Source of the DNA: Trichosporon coremiiforme
Taxonomy: Eukaryota; Basidiomycota; Tremellomycetes; Trichosporonales; Trichosporonaceae
Assembly: GCA_039545355.1 (NCBI GenBank)
Contig: BCJJ01000056.1
Span: 1-60,183, forward strand
Direction: 5' to 3'
Length of the DNA: 60,183 nt
In this document: positions 32,291 to 41,600 of the stretch, in pieces
Position numbering within the stretch: position 1 is the stretch's first letter
Layout: every line of letters starts with the position of its first letter
Program-made: the position numbers and the translations under genes
The notes under the pieces: generated by a model
What the model was told of the DNA's origin: nothing
The model's database searches: none
Seen by the model: the letters and a program-made list of their open reading frames with translations, nothing else

Positions 32291-32476
32291 ATGAGAGGCC
32301 TCTTCACCCTGGAGCGCTTCGACGTCAACGACGGTCAAGACATCCCGCCCTACCTGATGCCGCTGCACGAGGCATTCCGCATTCTGCCCTTGACGGTGCT
32401 GGGCATCACGATTCTTGTCGCCAGTCTGGGTGTGCTTGGCATCGTGCAGTGTGCCATGTGCTGTGGCCGGCGATAG
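32291..32476 (+). CDS. Small single-pass membrane peptide (61 residues)
   Basis: An ATG in an excellent context (GCCACCATGAG) begins a 61-residue frame. It has an acidic N-terminus (MRGLFTLERFDVNDGQD), one long hydrophobic helix (ILPLTVLGITILVASLGVLG) and a short Cys/Arg tail (CAMCCGRR). The tail could be palmitoylated. A branch-plus-acceptor signature (TTGACTTACACCAG) ends 9 bases before the ATG, so a leader intron is likely. It lies about 200 bases after the His-rich gene on the same strand; whether they share a transcript cannot be judged. Function is unknown; it resembles small membrane-protein regulators only in size and topology. Confidence 0.5.
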   Translation: MRGLFTLERFDVNDGQDIPPYLMPLHEAFRILPLTVLGITILVASLGVLGIVQCAMCCGRR

Positions 32477-32978
32477 CTTCAGCCTCAACTCATAGACTCG
32501 GCGAGCGGATGATTCCCCCTGCCCAGGAGCTGCAGGTACAAGCAAGAGCCGCAGGAACCGGCACTCAACAGCGGGCAACCGGGCGAGGTGCCGCCGGCCC
32601 GACTCGCTCAAAATCCGTACACAAACACCCATGCATCCGGTGCATTCCGTGTTCATCAGTTCCCCAGTGCATCAGATTATCAGTGCGCACGCGCATAGCT
32701 ACCCACCATCCCACCGTCCACCAGCCATCAGTCCCTTCACGCTTTTGCAGTGCGTTTTTCGCCACCGCTCAAACTGGTGGACAGGCAAAGTGGAGGTTTG
32801 GGCGGAGCCCCGCACGGATGCTAGTGGGCGTGCCCCAAGCACCCCTGCACCCGCGCGCCTGAGCTTAGGTGGACTGGTGAAAGAAATCAAAACAACACAC
32901 CAAGGTCAGCTGGTCACGATCCAGGTTTCTGTTTGACAATCATTTCTTCACTTGCATCCATCTCGAACAACGTCAACT
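32477..32978. other. Intergenic, nothing recognised
   Basis: About 500 bases between the small membrane peptide and the next plus-strand gene. Open frames are short and low quality. It should contain the terminator of the former and promoter of the latter, but no clear motif stands out. Confidence 0.55.
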
Positions 32979-34209
32979 ATGCCGCCGCACCCGCCGAGAA
33001 GCCCTAGGACGCCGAGGCGCGTGAGTGTATGCTTCTATTCACCGGGACGCCACTTGTCACGCTCTCTTGTGGGGCCAGCTCGCGCCGGATGCTGGCGGAG
33101 TGCAGGCAGGAGTGCTGGCTGGGTTGCGAGCCTGGAGGCGCCTGGATGCTCGGCAAGACAGAGAAGGGCTGAGAGAGAGACAAACAAGCTGTCCACCAGA
33201 GAGACAGAGCTGACCCTAGACGGCGAACCCGTACGCCCGCCCGCGCACGCCGCGCACACCCCGCACTCCCCGGACACCAAACACGGCCACGCGCGGACTC
33301 AGCCTGACCTGCCCGCGGAGCCCGAAACGTAAACGACCCGTTGCGCACTCGCCGAGTCCGAGACGAGGCGTCATCGACTTTGTCGCGAGCGCGGCCAGTG
33401 CCGGGGACGGAGCGAGGTCACGGCGCAAGAGTACTGGTGACCTGACGCCGCAGCTTAAGAAGCAGCGGGTGTCGGGCGCTGCGGACGTCAAGGATGGAGA
33501 GGAGCTGGAGCCGGAGGAAGAGAATGGAGAGAACGAGGAGGAGGATAAAGAGCAGGAGGAGGAGGATACAGAGCAGGAGGAGGAGGAGGAGAAGGAGCTG
33601 CAGATGGAGGAGGACGATGAGGAGAGCGTCGTCCCGAGCTCAAGCGGATTGCGCACCCCCGCCCCGCCAGGGCACGGCGAGCCCTTCGTCCCCGAACCTC
33701 TGACGCCGATGCCGCCCTCGTCTGTGCGCGCGAACCGCCGCTCCCCCGGTCCACCACCAAGCAGCACGCGCGTGCTCCGTTCCTCTCGCGCCTTATCCTT
33801 ATTATCAACGCTCGAGGCGCAAGTCGCGGGCCTGAAACGGCAGCTCCTGGCAAGCGGGGCCGAGAACACCGCCCTCGCCGAGCGCGCGGCGCAGGCGGAC
33901 GAGCTCGCGCGGCAACTCGAGGAGGAGCGCGCGAAGTCGGCCCGTGTCGAGGAGCTCGCAGCCGCGCTTGCGGCGGAGAAGGCACGGAGTGAGGAGATGG
34001 AGCGCGAGATGGCCGGCGTGCAGCGGGATCACGACGTGCTCGCCCGCAGAGTGCTCAACCTCGAGGCCGGGTACGTGTGCAAGTGCCAGGGAGAGGTTGC
34101 GGGTATGAAACTCGACCTTGCGCGTATCCTCGCGGCCAACGCCAAGGAGAGATGGAGCGAGCGGAGTGAGCGGCGGGCCACGATGGGTCTGGGATCCGAG
34201 GAGGAGTGA
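32979..34209 (+). CDS. Acidic coiled-coil protein with TPR-repeat N-terminus, nuclear-type
   Basis: Exon 32979-33020 (MPPHPPRSPRTPRR) joins in frame to 33220-34209 through an intron with a GTGAGT donor and GCTGACCCTAG end, giving about 343 residues. The N-terminus has tandem RTP steps (RPRTPRTPRTPRTP) and SPxR sites, typical of proline-directed kinase targets. KRKRP and RSRRK are basic nuclear-localisation-like clusters. A Glu-rich block of about 60 residues (about 33490-33635) is nearly uninterrupted acid. The C-terminal half, from LSTLEAQVAGLKRQLLASGA onward, is a long coiled coil of Glu/Ala/Arg/Leu heptads. I recognise no family. A neighbour downstream on the same strand has a similar Ser/Thr-Pro plus coiled-coil makeup. 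Confidence 0.7.
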
Positions 34210-35167
34210 GCGGTGGTCCTTCGACCGGGCATGCGCCGATGACCGACGCTGGTTTCCCGCGAAGTGGAATAATCCACACCAGATTGTGACAACAATCAAC
34301 TATCTGAAGTTCATGATTCACTGAAAAGTGGAGCGAGCAGCCGGTGTGCCTCGTGGCCATCTACGAAAAACGGACAAAGGTCGAGGAACGAAGGAACAAA
34401 GGAACGAGGCACGGCGGGAGGAGGAGGGTTGGTTGAAGGAGCGGCGCGGAGAGGAGGAGGAAGCATCATCAGAAACAGCAGTAGCACAGCCGTAGTGCAG
34501 TAGACTCACTTACTTCTTGTACATTGTCCCATGTCCCATACGCGGAATGAGGGTTGCACGCGATTGAATTGTACCATAGACCGATTCCTGGCAAGTCTTA
34601 CGAGTCCTACGAGTTCTACGAGTCCTACCAAGTCTGGGAATGCAACTTTACGGCATTGTCGTCTTGTCTGGTGTGACGGCACTCTTCTCTCCTGGCGCGC
34701 TCCGACATCCCACCGACATCAGGTCCCACCGGTTGCCGAGTAGTTCAGCAGGGCATTGTGCGTTTCACAAGACCATGCTGCCGTAGCTGCCGTCACCTCC
34801 GACCTAACCTGGACTCTGGAATGGACACTTTTGTCCATGCGTTGTGTTGCAAGAGGGGGTGACGCTGTCAGAGTGAGCGCCCCAGTCCTCAGTCCTCGGC
34901 GCTCGCTATTGTTTGCATGCATAGCGAGGCTTAGGTCGCCACTTGCGTCCTCAACATCAGCGAAGCGATCCTCGCCATCCACCCCGGCGAGGAGCACGAG
35001 TACCCCACAGCAGCACATTCCGACATAGCGACAAAACTCTTCGGTGCCGAGACGACAGACGACGTCACTCCAGTGGCCAGTGGACCGACCGTAGCACGCA
35101 GCGCCCCATCACTGTCCTCTCCAACGACGCTCCACAGGCTCTCGGAGGCGCTCACCGCCATCAAAAG
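34210..35167. other. Intergenic region
   Basis: About 960 bases without a supported gene. A short tandem repeat of TACGAGTCC units lies at about 34598-34636. The frame of the next gene is open upstream to about 34943 but lacks an ATG there. Confidence 0.55.
34598..34637. repeat. Short tandem repeat (TACGAGTCC-like units)
   Basis: Four imperfect copies of a 9-10 base unit (TTACGAGTCC, TACGAGTTC, TACGAGTCC, TACCAAGTC) lie in the intergenic region upstream of the large coiled-coil gene. Confidence 0.7.
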
Positions 35168-37081
35168 ATGCTACGAACGAGGACGAAGCGGCCCTTCCGC
35201 CGCGGCTCAGTGCCGACTGTAGCCCCGCCGGCGGCGGGCGCAGAGCGTCTCCTGACGCAATCGCCCGCCGCGCCGCCATCCCCACCCCTCAGTCCGTCGC
35301 CGAAACCCTCTCCGCGCTCCCCATTATCCTGTCTTAACATCTACGAGTCCCGGATCCAGACCCTTGAGCGTCTCCTGAAAGTGACAGAGACGGACCTCCT
35401 CTCAGCCGAAGAAGAGCGTGATTGCCTTCTGACCCAACTGGCAGAGTCTCAGGCGCACGCAGCCGCATTGCAAAGGGACGTCCTCTCCCTCCAGCTCCTT
35501 AGGAATGAGCTGGTGTTGCAGCGCCTGGACGCGAAGGATACCGCAGACGAGTTGGCCCTGAGGAGGGAGGTACTCGAGGAGGAGTTGGGGAGGAGAGAAA
35601 GAGTGCTGCGGAAGGTGAGAGAGGAGAACCGGCTGCTGAACCGGGAGAATGAGAGGTTGAGGGTCGAGTTGGGGGTTGAGGAGAGGGGCAAACGACGAGA
35701 GATATGGGGAGGACTGCTCTCCAAGGCGTCGAGGGAAGCGTTGCGGAAAGCCTCGAGGGAGGCTCTGAGGCAACTTGGAACAGTCACACCGGCGACAGCG
35801 ACAGAAACGACAGAGGCAAGCGAAAATACACCAACAGAGGGAGCGAGTCGGAACTCGCTCCTGCTCTGGGTTGAGGCGTATGGCTCCTTGGTCGACCATC
35901 CGGATTACAGGGCGTCCACGTCCGAGAAGGATTCGAGACCGGGGACACCGAGTACGCCGACGACGCCCAGAACGCCCTCCAGTCCGACGCCAACACCGAC
36001 ACTACGCGCGACAACCCCACGATTACCGACACCCACACTCCGCCCCGTCCGGTCGACCTTTGGCCGGGCACCAGGCTCCTTCCGCTTGAGGAGCGGGAGC
36101 GAGACGCCCCGGCCTGTTCCGCCAGTCCCACCCCTGGCTGCATTGCTGAACGGCGCCGCGCCCATAATCACGCCGCCGGAGAGGAGCGGCGAGGACCACG
36201 CCCTTTTCACCGACGGGGACGTGACCAACCTGAACAGTCCTGGCTCGGAAGCCGCCGACGGGCCCGAGTCCGACTCTGGAGAGCCCGCGAAGAGCAATCA
36301 GTCCGTCCACCACAGGGACTTGGACAGCGTGCGTCGCCCCAGCGCCGATCGGCGCTCGTCGGTCAGGAGCTTGTCTTCGGATATGAGCACGGCGTTCTTC
36401 TCCTCGAAGAGTTCGCCGCCGTCGGAAGCCACTGACTCGGCTCGGCCGAGTATTGAGAGCGTGAGGAGTATGGCTAGCTCGGGCAGTGGAAGCAATGGCA
36501 GCGAGGAGAGTAGTACCGCCGAGCTGAGTGTGCCTCAACGGCCGACGGAGCTCACGCTGGCGACGGCGGAGTTGATCTTTCCTCCTCGGCAGGAAGCGAG
36601 GAGGGAGGAGGAACAGCAGCTCGACTGGCCTGTCTGGACCGCGCCGAGAGTTCTGCGCCCACCACCACGACCAAGAAGGACCAGGACAAGACTCGAGACC
36701 CTCACGCCCGTCACAGAGACCAGTAGTCCCGAGACAGCAACGCCGAGTGTGATGCCCGATCAGCCCGTGCCCGATGCCTCTGACCTGACTCCCGAGCTTG
36801 TCGAGCAGCCCTCCGTTGCCGAGTCGGAGGAGACGGAAAGGCAGAAGCGAGGAGATGAACTCAAGCCGGTGCAGAAACTCGACTGGCCCGCTTGGTCTGC
36901 GACTTCGCTGGCGAGCACGAACTCGGCTCATTGGGACAGCTCGAGCAGCCATTTTGCGGATGTGGAGAGCGTCCATGATCATGACAGTCCCACGGCTGTT
37001 GGGGACACGGAAGTTGACTTCAGCCTCATTGATCCCAGTCACATTGCCCTCATTGAGGTTTCATCGGATGCGGGGCACTAG
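35168..37081 (+). CDS. Ser/Thr-Pro-rich coiled-coil protein with twin LDWPxW motifs
   Basis: The ATG at 35168 gives 637 residues in one exon. A basic N-terminus (MLRTRTKRPFRRGS) leads to a Pro/Ser region, then a long coiled coil (about residues 60-185, including YESRIQTLERLLKVTETDLL and ENRLLNRENERLRVELG). This ends in a duplicated SREALRKASREALR segment. The rest is disordered and packed with TP and SP sites (about 35940-36110) and Ser-rich blocks. Near the C-terminus the motif LDWPxWxA occurs twice: QQLDWPVWTAPR and QKLDWPAWSATS, about 85 residues apart, in otherwise low-complexity sequence. They therefore look like short docking motifs. The composition suggests a scaffold for cell polarity or the cytoskeleton, but I recognise no family. 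Confidence 0.7.
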   Translation: MLRTRTKRPFRRGSVPTVAPPAAGAERLLTQSPAAPPSPPLSPSPKPSPRSPLSCLNIYESRIQTLERLLKVTETDLLSAEEERDCLLTQLAESQAHAAALQRDVLSLQLLRNELVLQRLDAKDTADELALRREVLEEELGRRERVLRKVREENRLLNRENERLRVELGVEERGKRREIWGGLLSKASREALRKASREALRQLGTVTPATATETTEASENTPTEGASRNSLLLWVEAYGSLVDHPDYRASTSEKDSRPGTPSTPTTPRTPSSPTPTPTLRATTPRLPTPTLRPVRSTFGRAPGSFRLRSGSETPRPVPPVPPLAALLNGAAPIITPPERSGEDHALFTDGDVTNLNSPGSEAADGPESDSGEPAKSNQSVHHRDLDSVRRPSADRRSSVRSLSSDMSTAFFSSKSSPPSEATDSARPSIESVRSMASSGSGSNGSEESSTAELSVPQRPTELTLATAELIFPPRQEARREEEQQLDWPVWTAPRVLRPPPRPRRTRTRLETLTPVTETSSPETATPSVMPDQPVPDASDLTPELVEQPSVAESEETERQKRGDELKPVQKLDWPAWSATSLASTNSAHWDSSSSHFADVESVHDHDSPTAVGDTEVDFSLIDPSHIALIEVSSDAGH

Positions 37082-37343
37082 GCGCGCAAAAGAGGAAGAT
37101 GACGGAGAGAGGATCTGCGTAATGACGGATTACAACGCTCCCTACAACACGTAATGTCTTATGTACAACTCAAATGAATGTGGGATTACAACTTGATCGT
37201 CTTCTTGGCTTCGTCTCGTAAAGATCGTTACTTGTTTACTCCTCCCTGCGCGTCAACTGTGTCCTGACTGTTCGTGTGACTGTTCCTTGAGCCGCCAAGC
37301 AAAACCCGCTGAGACGCTTCGTTCGCCGCTCGCCGCTCACAGC

Positions 37344-38210
37344 TCAAACCAACCTCATCATACTCCTCCAAGTCGCCTCGAGTTCATCGAGCTGCTCTGC
37401 CGTCTCAAACCGGAGCTCGAGGTATGTGTCGAGCGCGCCTGCCGCGAGTTCCTGGTACCCGAGCTTCCCAGTCTTCCCTCCATAGCTCCCCTGGACCACC
37501 GTTCCCTCCGGTCCATAGTCCAGCGCATGTCCCGGCGCGAGATCCTGGGTAAACCACCAATCATCCTCGGCCTGCACGAGCGCCTCGACGAGCCAGCCGA
37601 GTCCCTCGTCCCAGCGGTCGATGACGTCGAGCGCGAGCTCGACGTACTCGTGCGTCACGGTGCGCCTGTTTCCGGCCCGCTTTGTCGCGCCTTCGGAGTG
37701 CACGGACCACAGCTCGCGCAGTGCCAGGACCGAGGACTGGATACGCGTGCGCTCGCGGTTGATGAAGGAGCGCACTGTCGGCGTCACGGGCGACGGGTCG
37801 TAGTTGCCGTAGTCGCAGGGCTTGGCGGTGTAGTGCTTCTGATCAGCGGAGTACGCCTTGTTGTAGGGATCGGCGCTGGCCAGACGGGAGATGGAGGCGA
37901 CGTACGCTGGCGAGGAAGGACGGGTGTTCGGCCGAGTGCCGGGCCTCGACACCGGACGTGAGGCTGGCGAGCAACTGCGCGAAGAAAGAGGGTGCAGGCT
38001 ACTAGTCGTCGAAATGGAGAGCGGCGACGCGGCGCGGCTACACTCGAGCCGGCCAATGGGGGCGGAACGGAACCAGGCCTTGGCCACTGCGTTGGTGCGG
38101 GGCATGGGCGAGGGCGATGATGGAGATGGAGGTTCCGGGTCGAGGTTGCGGCACCACATTGTTATATGCTGCGGGGCGATGTCGAGCAGAGGTGATGGTA
38201 GATTGTTCAT
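37344..38210 (-). CDS. Unknown protein with Ser/Pro-rich N-terminus and conserved-looking C-terminal domain
   Basis: Taking the ATG at 38210, the frame encodes about 288 residues in one exon; it is also open upstream to 38303. The first third is Ser/Pro/Arg-rich and disordered (SRPVSRPGTRPNTRPSSP). The rest looks folded, with DPYNKAYSADQKHYTAKPCD, SFINRERTRIQSSVLALREL and DVIDRWDEGLGWLVEALVQA followed by aromatic and acidic residues. There is no signal peptide or clear membrane segment. I recognise no family. It converges on the coiled-coil gene at 35168-37081 (262 bases between stops) and diverges from the Gln-rich gene across a short shared promoter (38211-38697). Confidence 0.6.
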   Translation of the reverse strand: MNNLPSPLLDIAPQHITMWCRNLDPEPPSPSSPSPMPRTNAVAKAWFRSAPIGRLECSRAASPLSISTTSSLHPLSSRSCSPASRPVSRPGTRPNTRPSSPAYVASISRLASADPYNKAYSADQKHYTAKPCDYGNYDPSPVTPTVRSFINRERTRIQSSVLALRELWSVHSEGATKRAGNRRTVTHEYVELALDVIDRWDEGLGWLVEALVQAEDDWWFTQDLAPGHALDYGPEGTVVQGSYGGKTGKLGYQELAAGALDTYLELRFETAEQLDELEATWRSMMRLV

Positions 38211-38697
38211 CAGAGTGGACCAGTGTTGACCACTTGGCCTGACGGCGCCCAGTGGTCGACGGCGGCAGCACAATGGTGAGACAAGAAGCAAGACGATGCG
38301 CAAGGGTCGATGGTCGTGCCGGCCGGGCGCGCGCGGGTGGAGGTCGTGGGGAGTGACCAGCCATTGTGCGCGGCCCTCACCCTCTCCCTACTGGTCGACC
38401 TGAACACCCGGACGCGGTCAGTCACGCAGACGCGACGAGGTCAGCAGCATTGCCGTGACATGGTATGTTCGGTAGAAGACGCTTTCGACGCTTCGGTCGG
38501 TCCGAGCGCATTTCGACAGAGCGGCAATCGGATCGCTGCTCATCTCGCGTCGCGCGTCAATCAATAGACGTCGCCGTCCACTCCAGTGCTCTCAGCACCG
38601 CAACACAATGCACGCCTGCTCTGGTGAACAACATAAATGCATAGCATAATCCAACTTGCTGCTGTCAGCATATCGTCAGCACTGAAAGCAGGCGTAT
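38211..38697. other. Short divergent promoter region
   Basis: About 490 bases separate the divergent starts of the unknown minus-strand gene and the Gln-rich gene, so both promoters must lie here. No TATA box or repeat is clear. Confidence 0.5.
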
Positions 38698-41600
38698 ATG
38701 AACTCGGGTGTGAGGTTGCGCGAGGTGGCCAACGCCACCGACGTACCGACTGACGCAAACATGCCGCCAACTCTCGTCGAGCGATGGCGACCGACACCAT
38801 ACGACAGACCAAAGCAATCGCGACACCACCGGAGGACAACCAGCCAGAAGCACAGGCGCACACCCTCGGATCCAACGTTACGATCCGGGTACGTCCAAAG
38901 TTACGAGGCACCAGCCACAGCCACTGGCCCGATAAGTGCCCGAGAGATCGACCACTGTCACTGGAAGCCTCTGGCCAAGCTGAAGTTCGAGACGTTCTAC
39001 GCTCAGCAGCTGGGGACGAAGGACCCTGAAGCGCCGAGTGTGTACGTTTGGGATCTGCAGGAGAAAGACAGGCTGCGCGATGCTCCAAGGCAGGGCGTGA
39101 AGCGTAGCTGGTCACTAATCTCCGTGACTGAGGACCCCGAGAACGGGCCGAAGATCGTGAACCACGGCGTGCTTGATGCGCCCATCGTTACTTCCCCGAT
39201 TGAGATTGGGAATGAGGAGACGGTCGACACCGAGCCCGTGGGGTGGACTCAGCAGCAGCAGCAGCCGATAGAGACTGCGGTTCCCGTGCCGGCGTGGTTC
39301 CAGCCGCCGAGCCCGTTTCTGCCACGAAGCCCTAGCAACGCTCCGACACCGCCGCCACAGCTTCTCAACCGGTACTTGGCTGCGAGCCCCGAGCCAATAT
39401 GGCAGCTGGAGGAACTTGAGGGTGACGATCAGCCTAAAGACGACGATCAGAACGCCGAGGGAGAACCTGACGAGCACGATGGCGAAGGAGACGACGACGC
39501 CGAAGGCGAGACTGACGAAGAAGCGGGAGAAACTCGCCAGGAGGAGTCCGAGATTAGCTGGCCATACCACGTGAAGTGCTCTCACCGCTTGGCCAGGACG
39601 TATCTCCGCCATCTGATGACGGACCGCCAGCACATGCTCACAATCTATGGTCCCTCCTCCGCCTTTGCCCAGCTCGGTGTCGAGTCCTCCTCGCCAGCCA
39701 ATCCCCGTTGCGACTATCGCCTCCTTCCCCCACCTCCCCCATCGCTGGCCGAGGTCTACGTCCAGCTCCAGCGGATGCTGCATCGGCCCTTCCCGCGGCG
39801 ATCGAACTTCGACACCAGGCTCCAGCACGCGGACGCTCTCCATCAATCACTACCAGACATGCGCCTCCTGTGTCCGGATTGTGCGGCGGCCGAGCCTGAG
39901 CTGGCAGTGACTCTGACTCTGCTGGACGCGCGGATACGCGACCTGTCCCAGCGGCTGAGATCCGCATACGCTCTGATACTGCTTGACGGCTGCAGTCCCA
40001 GGATTGTGTGGGCGGAGGAGCGCGGGGTGATTCCGTCCACCCCTCCTATGCCCGTGAGCACGGGCGCGAACACGAAGACGAGCAAGAAGAGGAAACCCAC
40101 GAAGAAGGAGGAGCAGACTGCGGTGGGCGGACACAAGGGCAAGTGGCGGCTTGACGAGTTCAAACCCCAGGTGCCACAGCAGTCCCTCCGCGACACCATG
40201 GAGGGAGCACAGACAGCCATGCTCGCCTGGGAAGCAGGGGCGAGCACGATGTCTTCTGTCCCTTCTGCTTCTGCATCCGTCGCACAGCAAGCACAGCGGG
40301 CACAAGTCGCACAGGCGCAGCCGACGATCACCCAACCTATTGTGTCCCCCTCCATTGTGCCGGCCAACAACAACAACAATAACAAGCATCAAAAGAGCTC
40401 GAACGCTCCGCCTCAGCTTGCCCGTGTTCATCTCGGGACAGAGCAACAGTACGCCATGCCAACGCCAACGCCGCCTGCCCACCTCCAGGCTAATCCGCAA
40501 CCCATGACTCAGTCGACACCGACACCAAACCCGTTCGCTGCGCTCGACTCCTCGGCCGCTCCAATGACGCAAGGACAGCGTGAAGCGTTCGCAGCAGGGG
40601 CTCCAGCTTGCCTCGCCGCCTTCGAGGGGAGAATCATGGGCACCGGTCCGCAGAGGGATCCAGAGGCGGAACGCCAGATCCGTGCCCAGCTGGCGGGCAG
40701 GCAGACACCCGAACCGTCTTCATCCAGGTCGACGGTTGCTCGTCCGACTGTGATGATTGAGCCGCGTCCTGCCCCGTCTCAGGCTAGGGTTGAGTACGAG
40801 CAGACTCGGCAGGCTCAGCATACTCAGGCTCTGGCTCAGCAAGCTCAACACGCCGCCACGTCACAGCCACACAGCCAGCCGGGCCAGCATGCCCAGGTGA
40901 ATTCGACCGTGATCCAGGACGCAATGCAGCAGATCCGGCGACCACACGTGCACCGTCCTCAACAGACGCAGCAAGCGCAAGCGCAAGCGCAATCTCAGCG
41001 AGAGCTCGGTCTCGGCCGGCCAGTGAAGAGAATGCGCTTCGAAGCTACCGACAGTACCGGCCAGGTCGACCAGCAGCTGTACTCTATGGGTTCGGTGAAT
41101 GCTGTGGAAGCACAGCTGCAGCCGTCCTTCACGACTCAGCCCAGCCCTTTGAGTGCGCTGCAGCCGAGCCAGGAGTCTTACGGCGAGCAGATGAGCCCGA
41201 TGGGACAAATGGGCCAGATGGGACAGCTGGGATGGATGATGGCTTACCAGCAAGCACTGCAGCCCCCCACGCCGTCGAATGGTCCGGGCGTGCAGCACGG
41301 AGACAGCGGGTGGGGAGGATACGTTCGGTCTCCGCGTGCTCAGCAGCCGGGACGGCAGGAGCCTCAACAACAGATGGTCCAGCACCAGCAGCAGCCGATG
41401 ACCGGTTTCGCGGGCTTCGTGAGCCAGCAGCAGCCACACTCGTTCCAGCCGTCTCCGTTCGACGATCAGCGCCCGTCCACTCAACAGCACGCGGCGTATC
41501 TGAACCAGCTGTCTGACCGGCAGCTCAAGAACATGATGCGGCAGAGGATCCTGCAGCAGCCGGACCCCATCGACCTGCCCCAGCCTCGGATGCAGCAACT

